DNA of 64,000 nucleotides, from contig JADFUC010000385.1 of assembly GCA_019722365.1 (NCBI GenBank), forward strand, positions 459,070-523,069. The letters are read 5' to 3'. The DNA comes from Lithospermum erythrorhizon. Lineage: Eukaryota > Streptophyta > Magnoliopsida > Boraginales > Boraginaceae. Positions 12,401-23,654 of this stretch are shown here, piece after piece. Made by a program: the position numbers and the translations under genes. Position 1 is the first letter of the stretch, and each line of letters starts with the position of its first letter. The notes beneath the pieces were generated by a model. That model worked only from the letters and a program-made list of their open reading frames with translations, was not told the DNA's origin and made no database searches.

Positions 12401-12990
12401 TATTTTGAGGCTCATCCGGTGGATGTGGTAACGGATCAACCATTGCGCAGATTTTTGAGAACCTTAGCCGGTCCTGGCGGATAGTCAAGTGGGCAATAGA
12501 GCTAAGTGAATTTGATCTCCGGTATAAGCCATGGACAAGTATAAAAGCTCAGGCCCTAGCGGACTTCATGGTGGAGTGCACCCATGAGCTAGATGAGTTG
12601 GCACCCTAGTTGGTCAACATAGTTGAGACCGTAGAGTAGTGGGTCTAGTTGTTGTACGTGGATGGTGCGCGCAACCCAGTGGATCAGGGGCCAAGATCCT
12701 GCTATGTTCCCCCGAAGGCCACAAGATCGAGTACGCTCTAAGATTCGCCTTCACAACCACGAACTATGAGGCCACGAACAATGAGGCTGAGTATGAAGCA
12801 CTTCCCAATGGACTTTCATTAGCAAATGTTTTGGGGGCAGGGACGGATTCTTAGTTGCTGGTGGGCCATGTAAAGGGTGATTTTAAAATTGATGAGGCGA
12901 AGGAAAGGCTGGTGGGCTATCTGTGGAGAGTTCGAATCTGGCCAGACTTTTTCGATCCTGTCATATGGAGCATGTTCCCCGGGAGAGGAA
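12400..12990 (+). pseudogene. Gypsy-1 RNase H remnant and second (archaeal-type) RNase H
   Basis: After TDQPLRRFL-like sequence and IKAQALADFMVECTHELDE, a second RNase H begins near 12650 with LYVDGARNP and continues through EYALRFAFTTTNYE and NNEAEYEAL. The extra domain after the ordinary RNase H is a known marker of Tat/Ogre-type elements. Frames change several times, and ESSNLARLFRSCHMEHVPRERN follows in yet another frame. Confidence 0.8.
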
Positions 12991-13009
12991 TCAGGAGGCG
13001 GATAGACTG

Positions 13010-13521
13010 TCTCAGTTGGCTACGGCAGAGTATGGGATAATTCTGGATTCCACCCCGGTGGAATGGGTAGCAGAGGAGGCCTTTCGAACGAAGGAAGTGA
13101 TGGATAATGCCCCGAAGAGTGAGGGGCGAGTGCCCGAGCCATGGTACCTGGCTATTATGAATTTTTTTGGGAACCGGAGTCCTCTCTGGAGATCCCCCGG
13201 TGGCTAATATGATCCAGAGGCAGAGGTATACCCTCCTGGACAGGGTCCTCAACCAGAGTTCCTTTCAAGGTCTGCTGATGAAGTGTATTACCCGAGAGGA
13301 ACGATTGATGGAGGTCGAGGAGATGAATGGAGGCGTGTGCGGAAGCCACATCAATAGAAAAGCCTTGACGCAAAAGATACTGCGGTCAGGGATATCCTGG
13401 CCCTCGATAGCCTAGGATGCTCATGATCACGTCCAGACATATGACTCATCTCAAAGGCATGCAAGCATCCCTTATCAGCCTCCCCACGAGATGATCAGCA
13501 TGTTGTGCCCGGTACATTTTT
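13010..13521 (+). pseudogene. Gypsy-1 integrase, N-terminal part only
   Basis: Shows the zinc-binding H-H-C-C region: RQRYTLLDRVLNQSS, VCGSHINRKALTQKILRSG, then QTYDSSQRHAS, where the usual cysteines have decayed. The frame reaches MLCPVHF, just before the catalytic core, and is cut by Copia-1 at 13522. The catalytic D,D-35-E core and C-terminal domain are absent downstream, so they were lost in the deletion that brought Copia-1 next to the 3' LTR. Confidence 0.85.
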
Positions 13522-14416
13522 TGTTGGAGCTTCTAACATATAAATAATATTCTAATAATACTATAGATACGAATCCCATGATCACTACTAGTTGTATAAA
13601 TAATAATTAAATAGACAGAAATATATGTACCGTTCTTCGGAAATAATAAAAAAAGTCGCAGTGTAATAATATGATGAAGACCCCACGAGCATCCAAAACA
13701 GAATGCCTCTAAGAATTGTCCACACCAACGAGCGAACAAGTCCCTCCGGGAGTTTTACTAGAACTCCTTAAAAATATTAAACTGTAGACGAGGTTGGAGG
13801 AAAAAATCCAATGAGATTTTTCTACCTACTAGTCGACTAAAATGAGGGAGAAAGAGAGAGCTTTTTGCCTTTCACAAAAGTGAATACCAAAAAGTGAATG
13901 AGCAAAGAATTCATCCAAATGAATGCCTATTCTTTAAGGAGGTGAAAAATTCTAGAATGTCTGAAGGATAAATCCCACAAAATAAGGAGGAAAGGTTCTG
14001 GATCTACCCTCCTCCTTCTAGAACCGCGCGGCCTAGGAGGAGTGGAATAGGTTTTGGAACCTTCTCCATCCTTCTCGATTCACTCGCCCCATTCAGGTGG
14101 GATTTCGATTTCAGAATCCTGCCCCATTATTTCCATACAGTTACATTTTAACCCCAGAAGTTTATAATCGCATTATAACTTGATTTTGTTGTATGTGTGT
14201 GACCTCTTAGGCTCGACTGACAAAGACCATATATTAATATATTGATTATAAGCGGACCCTAGTAAATCATAATAATCCCTAGTGTCACATCGAGTATCCT
14301 AATATGAACATTGTCATACAATCGAACATATATACGAACTTAACTTAAATGAGTAAATCAGTTGTACAATCGAATTGTTCAACGAGCATCATTTCAAATA
14401 TCTCATATTTCTAACA
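13522..14416 (-). repeat. Copia-1 3' LTR (895 bp, complete)
   Basis: On the minus strand it starts TGTTAGAAATATGAG at 14416 and ends CTCCAACA at 13522. It aligns with 20849-21502 until AGTGTCACA (14281-14289), after which the right-hand copy is missing. The purine tract just outside it at 14417-14431 confirms that this is the 3' LTR. Confidence 0.88.
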
Positions 14417-14432
14417 CTCCCACTTGCCCTTG
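14417..14432 (-). other. Copia-1 polypurine tract
   Basis: Reads AAGGGCAAGTGGGAG on the minus strand immediately before the LTR start TGTTAG. This is the usual plus-strand primer of plant Copia elements and fixes the LTR boundary. Confidence 0.8.
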
Positions 14433-15327
14433 GACGATTACTTGTATCAACGATTCCTTCTTACTGGTTTTCCAACAGTCGAGCTATGGTAAGATTATTG
14501 TCACCAAACTCTCGCAACTGCAGTTTCCCTGGCTTCACGAATTAATACGATATCCAGCACCAAGCTGGAGATGGCCATCACAATCGCCATTAATTCATCA
14601 AGATAGCAGAAAACTACTGACATATCCGGTTGTACGAATCCCCTATAATGTACAGGTCTTTACATCCTTACATTTGTAGCATACCCAACACAATGTCGTT
14701 ATAGCCTTCCTTTTACAGAAGACATTTGACAGGGTCAAAATACACTACTCTTGTAAAATGAAATCCTGCCACGCAGGTCGAAGAATCGTCATTTAACCAT
14801 AAGCTATTTGAGAATTTTTCTTAGGACTTGATATGTTATCTTTTAAGTTTCTCACAAGGGTCATGTCCAGTCCTACACTCGAAACTGCTTCCGACATGCA
14901 TACCCATGTGATTGATTAGAGTACACTCCTTTCTAATCCAAGAAATGTGATCCAGACAACCAATCACACACTAGTCGTTTGGTGTTCGATTCCAATCAGT
15001 GAACACCTAACTAGGGACGAGCAATCTCATTGTTCTCTAGGCTTGATAGAGGATTTCTTGTTCAGATCACGTATCCGAAGACCTCTCTAGAGAACTTTAG
15101 ATTGCTAGTGGAATCAAAGTATCATTGCTTGGACAATGAGGTATATATGTATATGCAAGAGTATAAATATATACAAATATATGAACAAGGTAAATATATT
15201 TATTGAATTTAGAAGCAAAAAATTCATACATTGTCTTGACAATTGAAACATTATAAAGAAAACTGGCTCCCACTAAAACTAACACCACTCACATACAATT
15301 TTCAATCCAGCATTGTGCATGTGCTTA
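14433..15327 (-). other. Copia-1 3' untranslated region
   Basis: About 0.9 kb between the RNase H stop region and the polypurine tract, without a recognisable gene. A second purine-rich stretch near 15270 (GTTTTAGTGGGAGCC on the minus strand) resembles an internal polypurine tract. No extra ORF is convincing here. Confidence 0.5.
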
Positions 15328-15912
15328 TCATGTTTGATTTGAGTTAGGGGCTTGGTTTAAGGGGTCTGCTAAATTGTCGCCCGTGTCTACTTTACATACG
15401 TGTACGTCTCCTCTTTCAGCTATGTCCCGAATGAGATAGTATTTCCTGAGTACATGCTTGGATAAGTGATGTGCTCTTGATTCCTTAGCTTGAGCAATTT
15501 CACCAGTGTTGTCGCAGAATAGTTGTACTGGATTCTCAATGCTAGGTACCACTCCAAGTTCACTTACGAACTTCTTGATCCAACAAGCTTCCGATGCTGC
15601 AATGTACTCAGCTTCTGTTGTCGAGTCGGCCACAGTGCCTTGTTTGCTACTGCACCAAGACACTGCTCCACCGTTCAGGCAGAATACATAACCAGACTGA
15701 GATCTAGAATCATCTTTGTCGGTTTGGAAACTGGCATCGGTGTAGCCTTCTACTAACAACTCATCCTTCCCTCCGTACACGAGACATACATCCTTAGTTC
15801 TTCTTAAGTACTTAAGGATAGCCTTTACCGCTGTCCAGTGTGCATTACCTGGACATGATTGGTAATGACTCGTTACACTCAAAGCATAAGCAACGTCTAG
15901 TCGTGTACACAA
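15328..15912 (-). pseudogene. Copia-1 RNase H
   Basis: A 194-residue open frame holds the Copia RNase H pattern: TRLDVAYALSVTSHYQSCPG, LVEGYTDASFQTDKDD with the first catalytic Asp, STTEAEYIAASEA with the Glu, and VQLFCDNTG with the next Asp, then AHHLSKHVLRKYYLIRD. It removes RNA from the RNA/DNA hybrid during reverse transcription. This part is unusually well preserved, but it is separated from RT by a frame break near 15900. Confidence 0.9.
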
Positions 15913-17030
15913 TATGGCATTTTATCTCATCTTTTGAAGTGGGACTATCAGAATGACTGAGAGATATTCCATGTCTCATGGGAAGATTACCCTTCTTGGA
16001 GCTCTCCATATGGAATCTATGTAGAAACTTATCAATATAAGTGTTCTGGCTCAGTCCAATGAGCTTCTTTGAACGATTCCTATGTATCTTGATTCCAAGA
16101 ATGTATTGGGCCTCTCCTAGGTCCTTCATCGAGAAATATTTGCATAGCCATGCTTTGACTGACTCAAGCATTGGTATGTCGTTTCCAATTAGTAGTATGT
16201 CATCTACATACAGGACCACAAATGCAATGCGGCTCCCACTAACCTTCTTGTATACACAAGAATCTTCTTTGTTTCTAACAAAACCAAAACTTTTGATTGC
16301 TTCGTTGAAACGAAGATTTCAACTCTTGGATGCTTGCTTCAGTCCATAGATGGATTTGTGCAGCTTGCATACCTTCCTAGGTCCTGTCAGAAATATAAAT
16401 CCCGGAGGTTGTGTCATGTACACGTCCTTTTCTAGATTCTCATTCAGGAATGCCGTTTTTACATCCATCTTCCATATTTCGTAACTGTACTAAGAGAATC
16501 CGAATGGATTTAAATTTTACAACTAGCGAGAAGGTTTCATCATAATTCCTTGAATCTGTTTGAAACCTTTGGCTACTAGTCTAGCCTTATAAACATGGAC
16601 GTTTCCATCTTTATCCAGTTTGCGTTTAAATACCCATTTACACTCGATGGGTCTTGCACCCTCGGGTAAGTCGATCAATGTCCATACTTCGTTATGGTAC
16701 ATTGAGTCGATCTCGAATTTCATGGCTAAAAGCCATTCATCAGCGTCCTTTTCCTTCATTGCTTCTTCATATGAAGAAGGCTCGTCACTTTCAACTAGGA
16801 AAGCTTCCCCATACCATCTATCGGGTTCTTGACGAGTTCTATCAGATCTTCTCAAGGGTTGTTGAATCTTAATAGGTTCGCCCATGGCTTTTTGTGGATC
16901 GAGTGGAACTTCTTCTATGTAAGAAGGATCCACCTCTTGAGGAGATTCGGGTGCGTTAGCAACCTCCTCTCGTTCTTGAACAAGTTCAAGATTATTATCC
17001 CTGAGTCTTTTATCCATGTATTCCCTTTCA
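15845..17030 (-). pseudogene. pol: Copia-1 reverse transcriptase (frameshifted)
   Basis: Starts with the integrase/RT linker (LRRSDRTRQEPDRWYGEAF) and RT entry WLLAMKFEIDSMYHNEVWTL, ECKWVFKRKLDKDGNV and YKARLVAKGF at 16523-17017. After a frame break it resumes with [18 protein letters not shown] and [10 protein letters not shown], then VVLYVDDILLIGND with the catalytic YVDD at about 16200-16219, and MKDLGEAQYILGIKIHR. A further break near 15910 precedes RNase H. Motifs are in the correct order and the catalytic Asp pair is present, but at least two frameshifts make it non-functional as read. Confidence 0.9.
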
Positions 17031-17074
17031 AGGAAGACACCAGTACGAGCAACAAAGATTTTGTTCTCGTTTTT

Positions 17075-18325
17075 CTAATAGAAGTAATACCCTAGAGTTT
17101 CCTTAGGGTATCCAATGAAGTAGCACTTGTCGGACTTGGGTCCCAGCTTGTCTTTGTTAACTTTCTTAACATAGACTTCACTGCCCCAAATTCTCATATA
17201 TGCTATTTTGGGAGGGTTCTTAAACCATAACTCATGCGGAGTTAAAGGAGCTGATTTAGTTGGAACTTTATTTAGTGTGTGCATTGCAGTTTCTAATGCA
17301 TATCCCCATAGATTGGCTGGTAGTGTTGAGGTACTCATCATTGATCGAACCATGTCTAAAAGGGTTCGATTCCTCCTTTCAGATACACCGTTATGTTGAG
17401 GTGTTCCTGCAGGAGTGAGCTGTGATATTATACCACAGTCTCTTAGATGTGTTTCGAAGTCATGGCTCAAGTATTCTCCGCCTCTATCAGATCGGAGAAC
17501 CTTGATTGTTTTGTTGAGTTGGTTCTCAACTTCCTTTTGAAACTCTTTGAACGCTTCAAAGGCTTCATGTTTATGCTTCAACAGATATATGTAACCATAT
17601 CTGCTGTAGTCATCGGTGAAGGTTATAAAGTATGAGTAACCTCCTCTTGCAGGCGTGTTCATTGGTCCACATATATCGGTATGTATAATTCCCAACAAAT
17701 CAGTTGCCCTTTCACTGGTTCTAGTGAAGGGCGACTTGGTCATCTTGCCCATTAGGCATGACTCGCATGTGTCGAATGATTCAAATTCATCCAACTGTAG
17801 AATGTCATCTGCTCTAAGTCTTTTCATGTATTTGTCACTAATGTGACCAAGCCTGCAATGCCACATGTATGTTGGATTCAACTCATTCGGTTTCCTCCTT
17901 TTAATATTAACGTTATAGGTCTCTACTTTTGTGTCTAACACGTATAGACCATTTTCAAGCGTAGCAGTACCATAAATTATTCCATCTCGAGAGATAAAGC
18001 AACATTGTGAATTTATTGAAATAGTAAAACCATCCAAAGTCAAATGAGAAATTGAAATAATATTTCTGCTTAAAGCAGGTACAAAATAAACATTGTTCAA
18101 AATAAGATTTAATCCCATGGGTAATGCTAATTTAGTAGACCCGGTGTAAGCTGCATCAACTTTTGATCCGTTGCCAACCCTCAAGTCTACTTCACCTTTC
18201 TCCAGCCATCTCTTATTCTGCAGGTGCTGCACATTTCGACAAATATGAGTACCTGACCCGGTGTCTAACACCCAAGTATCAGAGTAAGAATTTTCTAGAG
18301 TAATAACGTAAATACCTGTAGTCAA
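17075..18325 (-). pseudogene. Copia-1 protease and integrase (416-codon open segment)
   Basis: A single uninterrupted frame carries the protease motif WVLDTGSGTHICRN (about residues 18-31), the GAG-pre-integrase zinc region WHCRLGHISDKYM...CESCLMGKM, and the integrase core IIHTDICGPM, VLRSDRGGEYLS and QHNGVSERRNRTLLDMVRS, giving the D,D-35-E triad. The end, YFIGYPKETLGYYFY, matches the Angela/BARE group. This is the best-preserved transposon coding segment in the window. Both neighbouring segments are out of frame with it. Confidence 0.92.
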
Positions 18326-19143
18326 AATGGTACTGGTTCCACTCTTCTTTTATGCCAAGTACATCTTACAGTTCCGCTCCAGTGCCCCATAACCCCACAA
18401 TGATGACATTTATCATTTCTCTTGACATCCTGTTTGGATGACTTTGGGGTTACAGTGGTCAGGTTACTAACCTTCCACCGTCGCTTCCTTTTGAACTTAT
18501 TCTTGTTCTGCACCATCAGAATAGAGTTAGCAGTTTTACCTTTCTTAAGGTTCTGCTCAACATTGGTGATCATACCATGCATCTCCAATAATGACTTATG
18601 GAATTTATGCATGTTAAAGTTCATCACGGTTGCTGAACGATTCAGGCAACAACTTGAGGATAATATCTACTGCCAGCTCCCTCGAGTTAGGTGAGTTGAG
18701 TGATTCTAGTCTTTCAACCAGCCCTATCATCTTAATGACATGGGGACTCACAAGTTGTCCATTTCCCAACTTACAATCAATGAGGGCACAAATAGTGTTG
18801 TACCTCTCATTGCGTGCCGCTTTCTGGAATAGCTTTTCCAGTTTGCGATACGTTTTATAAGTGTTGACATGCTCAAATTGAGTCTGAAGATTCGATTAAA
18901 TGTTTGCCAATATTAGACATTGACGTTAGTAATGTCATCCTTATGATGTTGATAGGAAAGCCAAGCTTCCTCATCACCTTCTTCAGGTTCTGGAGGAAGC
19001 TTCTTGGTTAGCACGTATTCGGTCCTCTCAGACTTGAGAACAATTCTCAAGTTCCTAGCCCAATCTAGGAAGTTAATGCCATTCAGTTTGCATTTTTCCA
19101 ATGCGGATCGGAGAGTTTTTGAGTTATTAGAGTTTGAGGACAT
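18322..19143 (-). pseudogene. gag: Copia-1 gag (broken)
   Basis: Starts with MSSNSNNSKTLRSALEKCKL at 19143 and continues to 18913 (LNGINFLDWARNLRIVLKSE, typical Copia gag). After stops it reappears at 18322-18627, ending in a zinc knuckle KCHHCGVMGHW. The expected last knuckle cysteine is only found in a shifted frame, where RNCKMYLA follows, so a small indel lies inside the knuckle. Gag forms the particle and the knuckle binds RNA. Confidence 0.85.
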
Positions 19144-19173
19144 TTTAACTACAACAGAAGATATGTAAAACAA

Positions 19174-20848
19174 ACAACAATTCAGTTTTTCATTTATAAG
19201 AATGTTCTAATACAAAATAATAGAACAAAAATACTTGTGCTCACAATCCCACTGAAAAACACTAAGTATACCAAGTCCTCCGTATGAGTCTTATTCATAC
19301 GAGTAGGTGATCATACACCAATTATGATTAACATAATCCTTGGCGTCACTAAAAGTTCTACACGACTATATTAGTGACCTCTTTTGTCCACGGTCCGATG
19401 TCTGACATCATGTCACCTGCTTAAGTAACCAAAAACTATTGACAACAATTCAGAATGGATGGGTCGAAGCCGAAGCCTTACTTGGGAATCGTTCGATCCA
19501 TCCCATTGAGAGAGCATCCCAGAGACGAAACGTATGTCAGACTAACATGTCCGCCCGCCTAAGTGACCTTCCCCGACTTTAGAGTTTGGTGTGATAATAT
19601 TACTTAACTTAATGGTGGGATTAGTCATATTTAGTTATACTTATGATTATGCTAAGATATACATTCTATCAAGCCAAATTTATATCACATCAATTATAAG
19701 ACTAAATATAATACTCGAGATATGTGATACGACTTACGAAGAAAAAATACAAAAATTTAAACTAGTTCTTAACTATGTTAATTTATAACTATTTTTCGTT
19801 AGCCTAACTCTCTAGTCGGTATCTATCTTTTAATGATATATATAGTTAAATAATAATTAATTCATGGGTCATTCATTTTTAGGCAAAATAATACAGGTCG
19901 TTTTCTAAAATACAAATAAGTCATATCATAAATCTCATGACATCCATTGATATATCAAAACATATATTATACATGCATAAATTAATTATCTTAATTATAT
20001 TTATACATGTATAGCATGGATGAAAGCATTGAACAAGTACATTTCATCAATTATATACTATTGTCTAATTATCAATTAATATAAACAATGTTAATTGCTT
20101 ATTCAAATCTAATTAAATTTCAATTTTTTTGTCATTATATAAGTATTTAATTATCAAGTAATTTTATACTTATATCTAATTAAATGTTCTAAATTTCAAT
20201 TAAATCTAATTTAATTAATTAATTATTTTAGTTTTAACAAATTAAAACTAATTCTAATCTAATTAAAAATTAATTGATTGTAATAAATTAAATTGAATAA
20301 ATTATTTCTCAAATTGAAATTAATTATCAAAACAATTTAATAAATTAAATTGAATTAATTAATTCCCGAATTAAAATCATTATTAAATCAATTTAATCAA
20401 TGGCTGGCATTTTAAACGAGCCAAAAGTCCAACCGAACCATAAACGAGCCGAGCCAAAAGGGTTGTCCCGATTAGGGTCGAACTCTAGTGTTCGAAGATC
20501 CTAGAGTCGACTTCACCATATCCGACGAGGAGGTGGTGGCCGCGTGGTGCCACACGCCCCACCGTGGTGCCACACGCCCCACCTCCCGTCGGATGGTGGT
20601 GAATTTGAACTTGTTCTTCGGCTAAATCGAATAATTTTTGGATTTAACATTTTAGTCAGATAAATTATTTTAGTATTACAATATATTTATCGAAATTGAT
20701 TGACTATTAATCATATTTAATTAACATTCATGCATAACCGAAGTTTAAAGATTAAAATGAAGTAAAATATAGTATATAAGAAAATTATGGAATTCATGAG
20801 CCACATTAATTACATAAATACAATCTAGTAACCTGGCTCTGAGGCCAC
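19174..20848 (-). other. Copia-1 leader (5' untranslated region) and primer-binding site
   Basis: About 1.7 kb between the 5' LTR and gag, AT-rich in 19600-20400. On the minus strand, TGGCCTCAGAGCCAGG follows the LTR end (20831-20846), close to the initiator-tRNA-Met type TGGTATCAGAGCC used by most plant Copia elements. A 20-bp direct duplication (GTGGTGCCACACGCCCCACC) lies at 20544-20583. The same leader is found in Copia-2 around 43280-43790, in the opposite orientation. Confidence 0.75.
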
Positions 20849-21502
20849 TGTTGGAGTTTCTAACATATAAATAATATTCTAATAATACTATGGATACGAA
20901 TCTCATGATCACTACCAGTTGTATAAACAATAATTAAAGAGACAAAAATATATGTACCGTTCTTCGAGAATAATCAGAAAAGTCGCAGCGGAATAATATG
21001 ATGAAGACCCCACAAGCATCCAAAACAGAATGCCTCTAAGAATTGTCCACACCAACAAGCGAACAAGTCCTTCCGAGAGTTTATTAGAACTCTCTAAAAA
21101 TATTTAACTGTAGACGAGGTTGAACGGAAAATCCAACCAATTAGTCAACTAAAATGAGGGAGAAATAGAAAGGTTTTTGTATTCCACAAAAGTGAATACC
21201 AAATAGTGAATGATCAAAGAATTTATCCAAATGAAGTCCTTTATATAAAGGGTGTTGGAAAATTCTGGAATGCCTATCCCTTAAGGAGGTGGAAGATTCT
21301 AGAATGTCTCAATGATAAACCCTACAAAATAGGGAGGGAAGGTTTTGGAACCTGCCTCTTCCTTCTCGAACCGGACGGCCAAGGAGGAGTGGAGAAGGTT
21401 CTGGAACCTTCTCTATCCTTAATAAGTGTTAACCAAACATTATTACTTAATATATTGATTATGTGCGGACCCTAGTAAGCCATCCTAACCCCCAGTGTCA
21501 CA
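20849..21502 (-). repeat. Copia-1 5' LTR, truncated
   Basis: Aligns to 13522-14289. A minus-strand TATA-like CTTTATATAAA lies near 21239-21250, so the promoter survives. The outer ~127 bases of U3 and the right-hand target duplication are missing; sequence switches to the Gypsy-1 LTR at 21504. Confidence 0.85.
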
Positions 21503-21503
21503 A

Positions 21504-21685
21504 CCCAAATTCTCTCTTTTAGAAACTAAACTCTTTCGATCATTTACTAACTTGATCGTCGGAGTGTTTCCGGCCGGACAACCGGTCCTTGTTTTGTAGG
21601 AACTCTCATTTGGACCAAGGCATGTCAAAGTTCAACTTGAAAGATTTGTGATACGGCCCACTACCGAAATCGGACCAGATCATCA
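21504..21685 (+). repeat. Gypsy-1 3' LTR tail (182 bp)
   Basis: Matches 8746-8927 at equal length, with about 19 substitutions and no gaps by hand alignment. Ends GATCATCA and is followed by AAATG, identical to the pentamer before the 5' LTR. The first ~367 bases of this LTR were removed in the same deletion that clipped Copia-1. Confidence 0.9.
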
Positions 21686-21690
21686 AAATG
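21686..21690 (+). repeat. Right target-site duplication of Gypsy-1 (AAATG)
   Basis: Identical to 8374-8378. Its position directly after the CATCA LTR end supports the outer boundary of Gypsy-1. Confidence 0.85.
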
Positions 21691-21777
21691 TGTTTAATAT
21701 CTTTAACCCTACTACTTGTTCAAACATTGTCCAAATAAGGTATGTGTGTGGAAGTTAGATACATGAAAGCTAACTGT

Positions 21778-22339
21778 AACAAGCCGAGTCGGGTATTGGA
21801 GTACCCTACTCGACTCGTTAAGATACCGAGTCCTGTAGATAATGAGCCGAGTTAAGTAATAAGCCCAACTTTAGTACCCAACGCGACTCGATTAGATAAT
21901 GAGTCGGGTACCGGATAGTACCCAAGCCGTTAAGTTAATCAACACAAGTTTCGAAAATATTTGTAAATTTTCAAATTAAACCTTCAAAATCTTCGTAAAA
22001 TTTTCTCAAATAAAGTTAATAAATTGAATAAATTAAAATAAGTAATTAAACAAAGTAGACAGATTTTATGTAGCAAATAGAATTATCTATAAACCATAAT
22101 AATTCTTTTGAATAATGTTATTGCTCTTTAATTATGATTATGTATTGAACATATTTTATAATATTTTTATAATTTTGACAATTTATTAATGGACCGAGTA
22201 AATATCCAGCGAGCTGTGTATTTCAAACGAGCACCACCTTGGACTCGTACCCGACTCATTAACTCTCGAGCGACCTATTGAGTCGAATACTCGAATCTGA
22301 TGTCGAACGGATGGCAGGTTAACCGACTCGATGTCAGCA
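21778..22339. mobile_element. Possible non-autonomous hAT-like element
   Basis: About 560 bases whose ends are rich in CCGAGTCGG and TACCCGACTC words in opposite orientations, with an AT-rich middle, a style common among small hAT-related plant elements. Flanks CTAACTGT (21770-21777) and CTAACTCT (22340-22347) would be an 8-bp target duplication with one mismatch. The terminal inverted repeats are imperfect, so the family call is tentative. No transposase is encoded. Confidence 0.4.
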
Positions 22340-22347
22340 CTAACTCT

Positions 22348-23077
22348 GCTGACGAGAAGTTGATAAAAGCAATAAGCTAAGTGTAGTGAGATCAGATCAA
22401 TAAGAAAAAACACTATTGTGTGTAAATATGAACATGTCTGTGTACCCTTGAATTGCACAGGAATTCATGTGACAACACAATACAAACAAGAGTGATGTTG
22501 GTATTCATCATCTAGGAACAAGACTATGGTTGCCTTACATAACTCTTGTTACTTTCCCAAGGCTAGTATTGTGTGTTGTGTTGTGTTACATATTGGACAA
22601 ATACACCCCCGAATCAAAACAAAATGCAACTCATATTCCCACATTGATATATTATTATGCTATATAATACGTGTATCATAATTGCCGTACTTCAACACAT
22701 GGTGTGATATATAATTTGTATCATAGTTCTAGAAATATGGAAGAATACCACAAAGTCAACGTTTAATTTCCAAAATATTTTTTTTTTTCATTTCATTGGA
22801 ACAATACCTCAACTTTGTTATTTTAGACTAAAATACCCCAAAAAACACTTCTTCATATGTACTTTTCTTTTTCCACCCATCTATTCCGTAAGCTTTTTCC
22901 TCTATCTCTCTCCATATTGTAATATAAAGAAGAATTTTTATTATTTATCTTAGGAGGTACAAAATAAAATCCACTGAAGTGGAAAATTCCTCAGTGTACA
23001 AGTTTGATCAAATCGAAGAGGATCGACTGTCTAAAGTATGAGTCCCAAAGCGTTTGCTGATGATTTGTTAGATGTTT
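22348..23077. other. Intergenic, no gene seen
   Basis: AT-rich sequence with no supported gene. A pair of inverted segments (22472-22493 against parts of 22542-22580, ACAACACAATACAAACAAGAGT and its near complement) could fold back. A poly-T run near 22781 is the only other notable point. Confidence 0.4.
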
Positions 23078-23171
23078 GGCTTGCTTGACTTGACTTGATT
23101 TGAGCTTGACTTGGCTTGATTTGATTTGATTTCACTTGAGCTTGAGCTTGACTTGATTTGATTTGATTTGG
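23078..23171 (+). repeat. Irregular CTTGA/TTTGA simple repeat
   Basis: A run of five- and six-base words (CTTGA, TTTGA, GCTTGA) repeated about seventeen times without a fixed phase. Downstream, the word TGGGACTT recurs through 23340-24200, suggesting a larger degenerate repeat around it. Confidence 0.7.
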
Positions 23172-23654
23172 ATAGGAGCTCTATGAGCTGGATATGTGTC
23201 CTGATCTTGATGGACTTGAGACTGGTCTGGACTTGGATATGGTCCGAGCCGGGGAGCCTTAGCAGCGTATTCCCGTGTTGGTTGTATGGACTTGATCTCC
23301 GGTCTACTTTAGACTTGATGGACTTACTGCAAGCGTTTGCAGTGTGGGACTTGGCTTTGAGTACTACTGGTGGGACTTTGTAGCTGGATAAGCTACATCC
23401 TTCTGCAGTGGGACTTGCGATTTATTAACCAGGAGGTACTTCACCTTTTGTGGTGCGACTATGTAGCTTAAGAGACCACTTGTCTTTGAGAGGGACTTAG
23501 TGCCTTGATATGACATTTGATTTGAGATAGGACTCCGAGCTTCGAGTTGTATAGAGTAACGACAAGCAAGTGTTAAAAGGCGTTCTTGCTACTTTGTACT
23601 ACGGCATTATAGCGGCGTATTCTTGTAGAGTGGGACTTAAGGGATATGACCTAG
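23172..23654. other. Degenerate repeat with recurring TGGGACTT words
   Basis: No gene is supported. The phrase GTGGGACTT and variants occur near 23345, 23370, 23408 and 23630, and again at 24192 beyond the next insertion. This looks like an old tandem or LTR-derived repeat. Confidence 0.35.

Larger units (their letters stand above)
13522..21502 (-). mobile_element. Copia-1: Angela-like Ty1/Copia retrotransposon nested in Gypsy-1
   Basis: All coding motifs read on the minus strand: gag, protease, integrase, reverse transcriptase, RNase H. The left copy of the LTR (13522-14416) is the element's 3' LTR, preceded on the minus strand by a polypurine tract. The right copy (20849-21502) is the 5' LTR, followed by a primer-binding site. 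The integrase sequence is close to what I know of the Angela/BARE group. The 5' LTR has lost its first ~127 bases, joined at 21502-21504 to Gypsy-1 LTR sequence. A 1.7-kb leader precedes gag. Confidence 0.92.
8379..21685 (+). mobile_element. Gypsy-1: Tat-lineage Ty3/Gypsy retrotransposon, disrupted by Copia-1
   Basis: Element order on the plus strand is LTR, primer-binding site, gag, protease, reverse transcriptase, RNase H, an additional RNase H-like domain and the start of integrase. It is then interrupted at 13522 by a minus-strand Copia element and resumes only as the last 182 bases of the 3' LTR (21504-21685). The reverse transcriptase style and second RNase H place it in the Tat lineage. 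The last 182 bases of the two LTRs align without gaps with about 19 mismatches by hand count, so the insertion is old. Internal stops and frameshifts show it is not functional. Confidence 0.9.

Noticed and set aside
10757..12439. Minus-strand frames of up to 199 codons over Gypsy-1 pol
   Set aside because: The sense strand carries clear protease and RT motifs; the antisense frames have none.
22472..22585. Inverted segments that could fold as a hairpin (miRNA-like)
   Set aside because: Pairing is interrupted and no known miRNA sequence is recognised; too weak to annotate.
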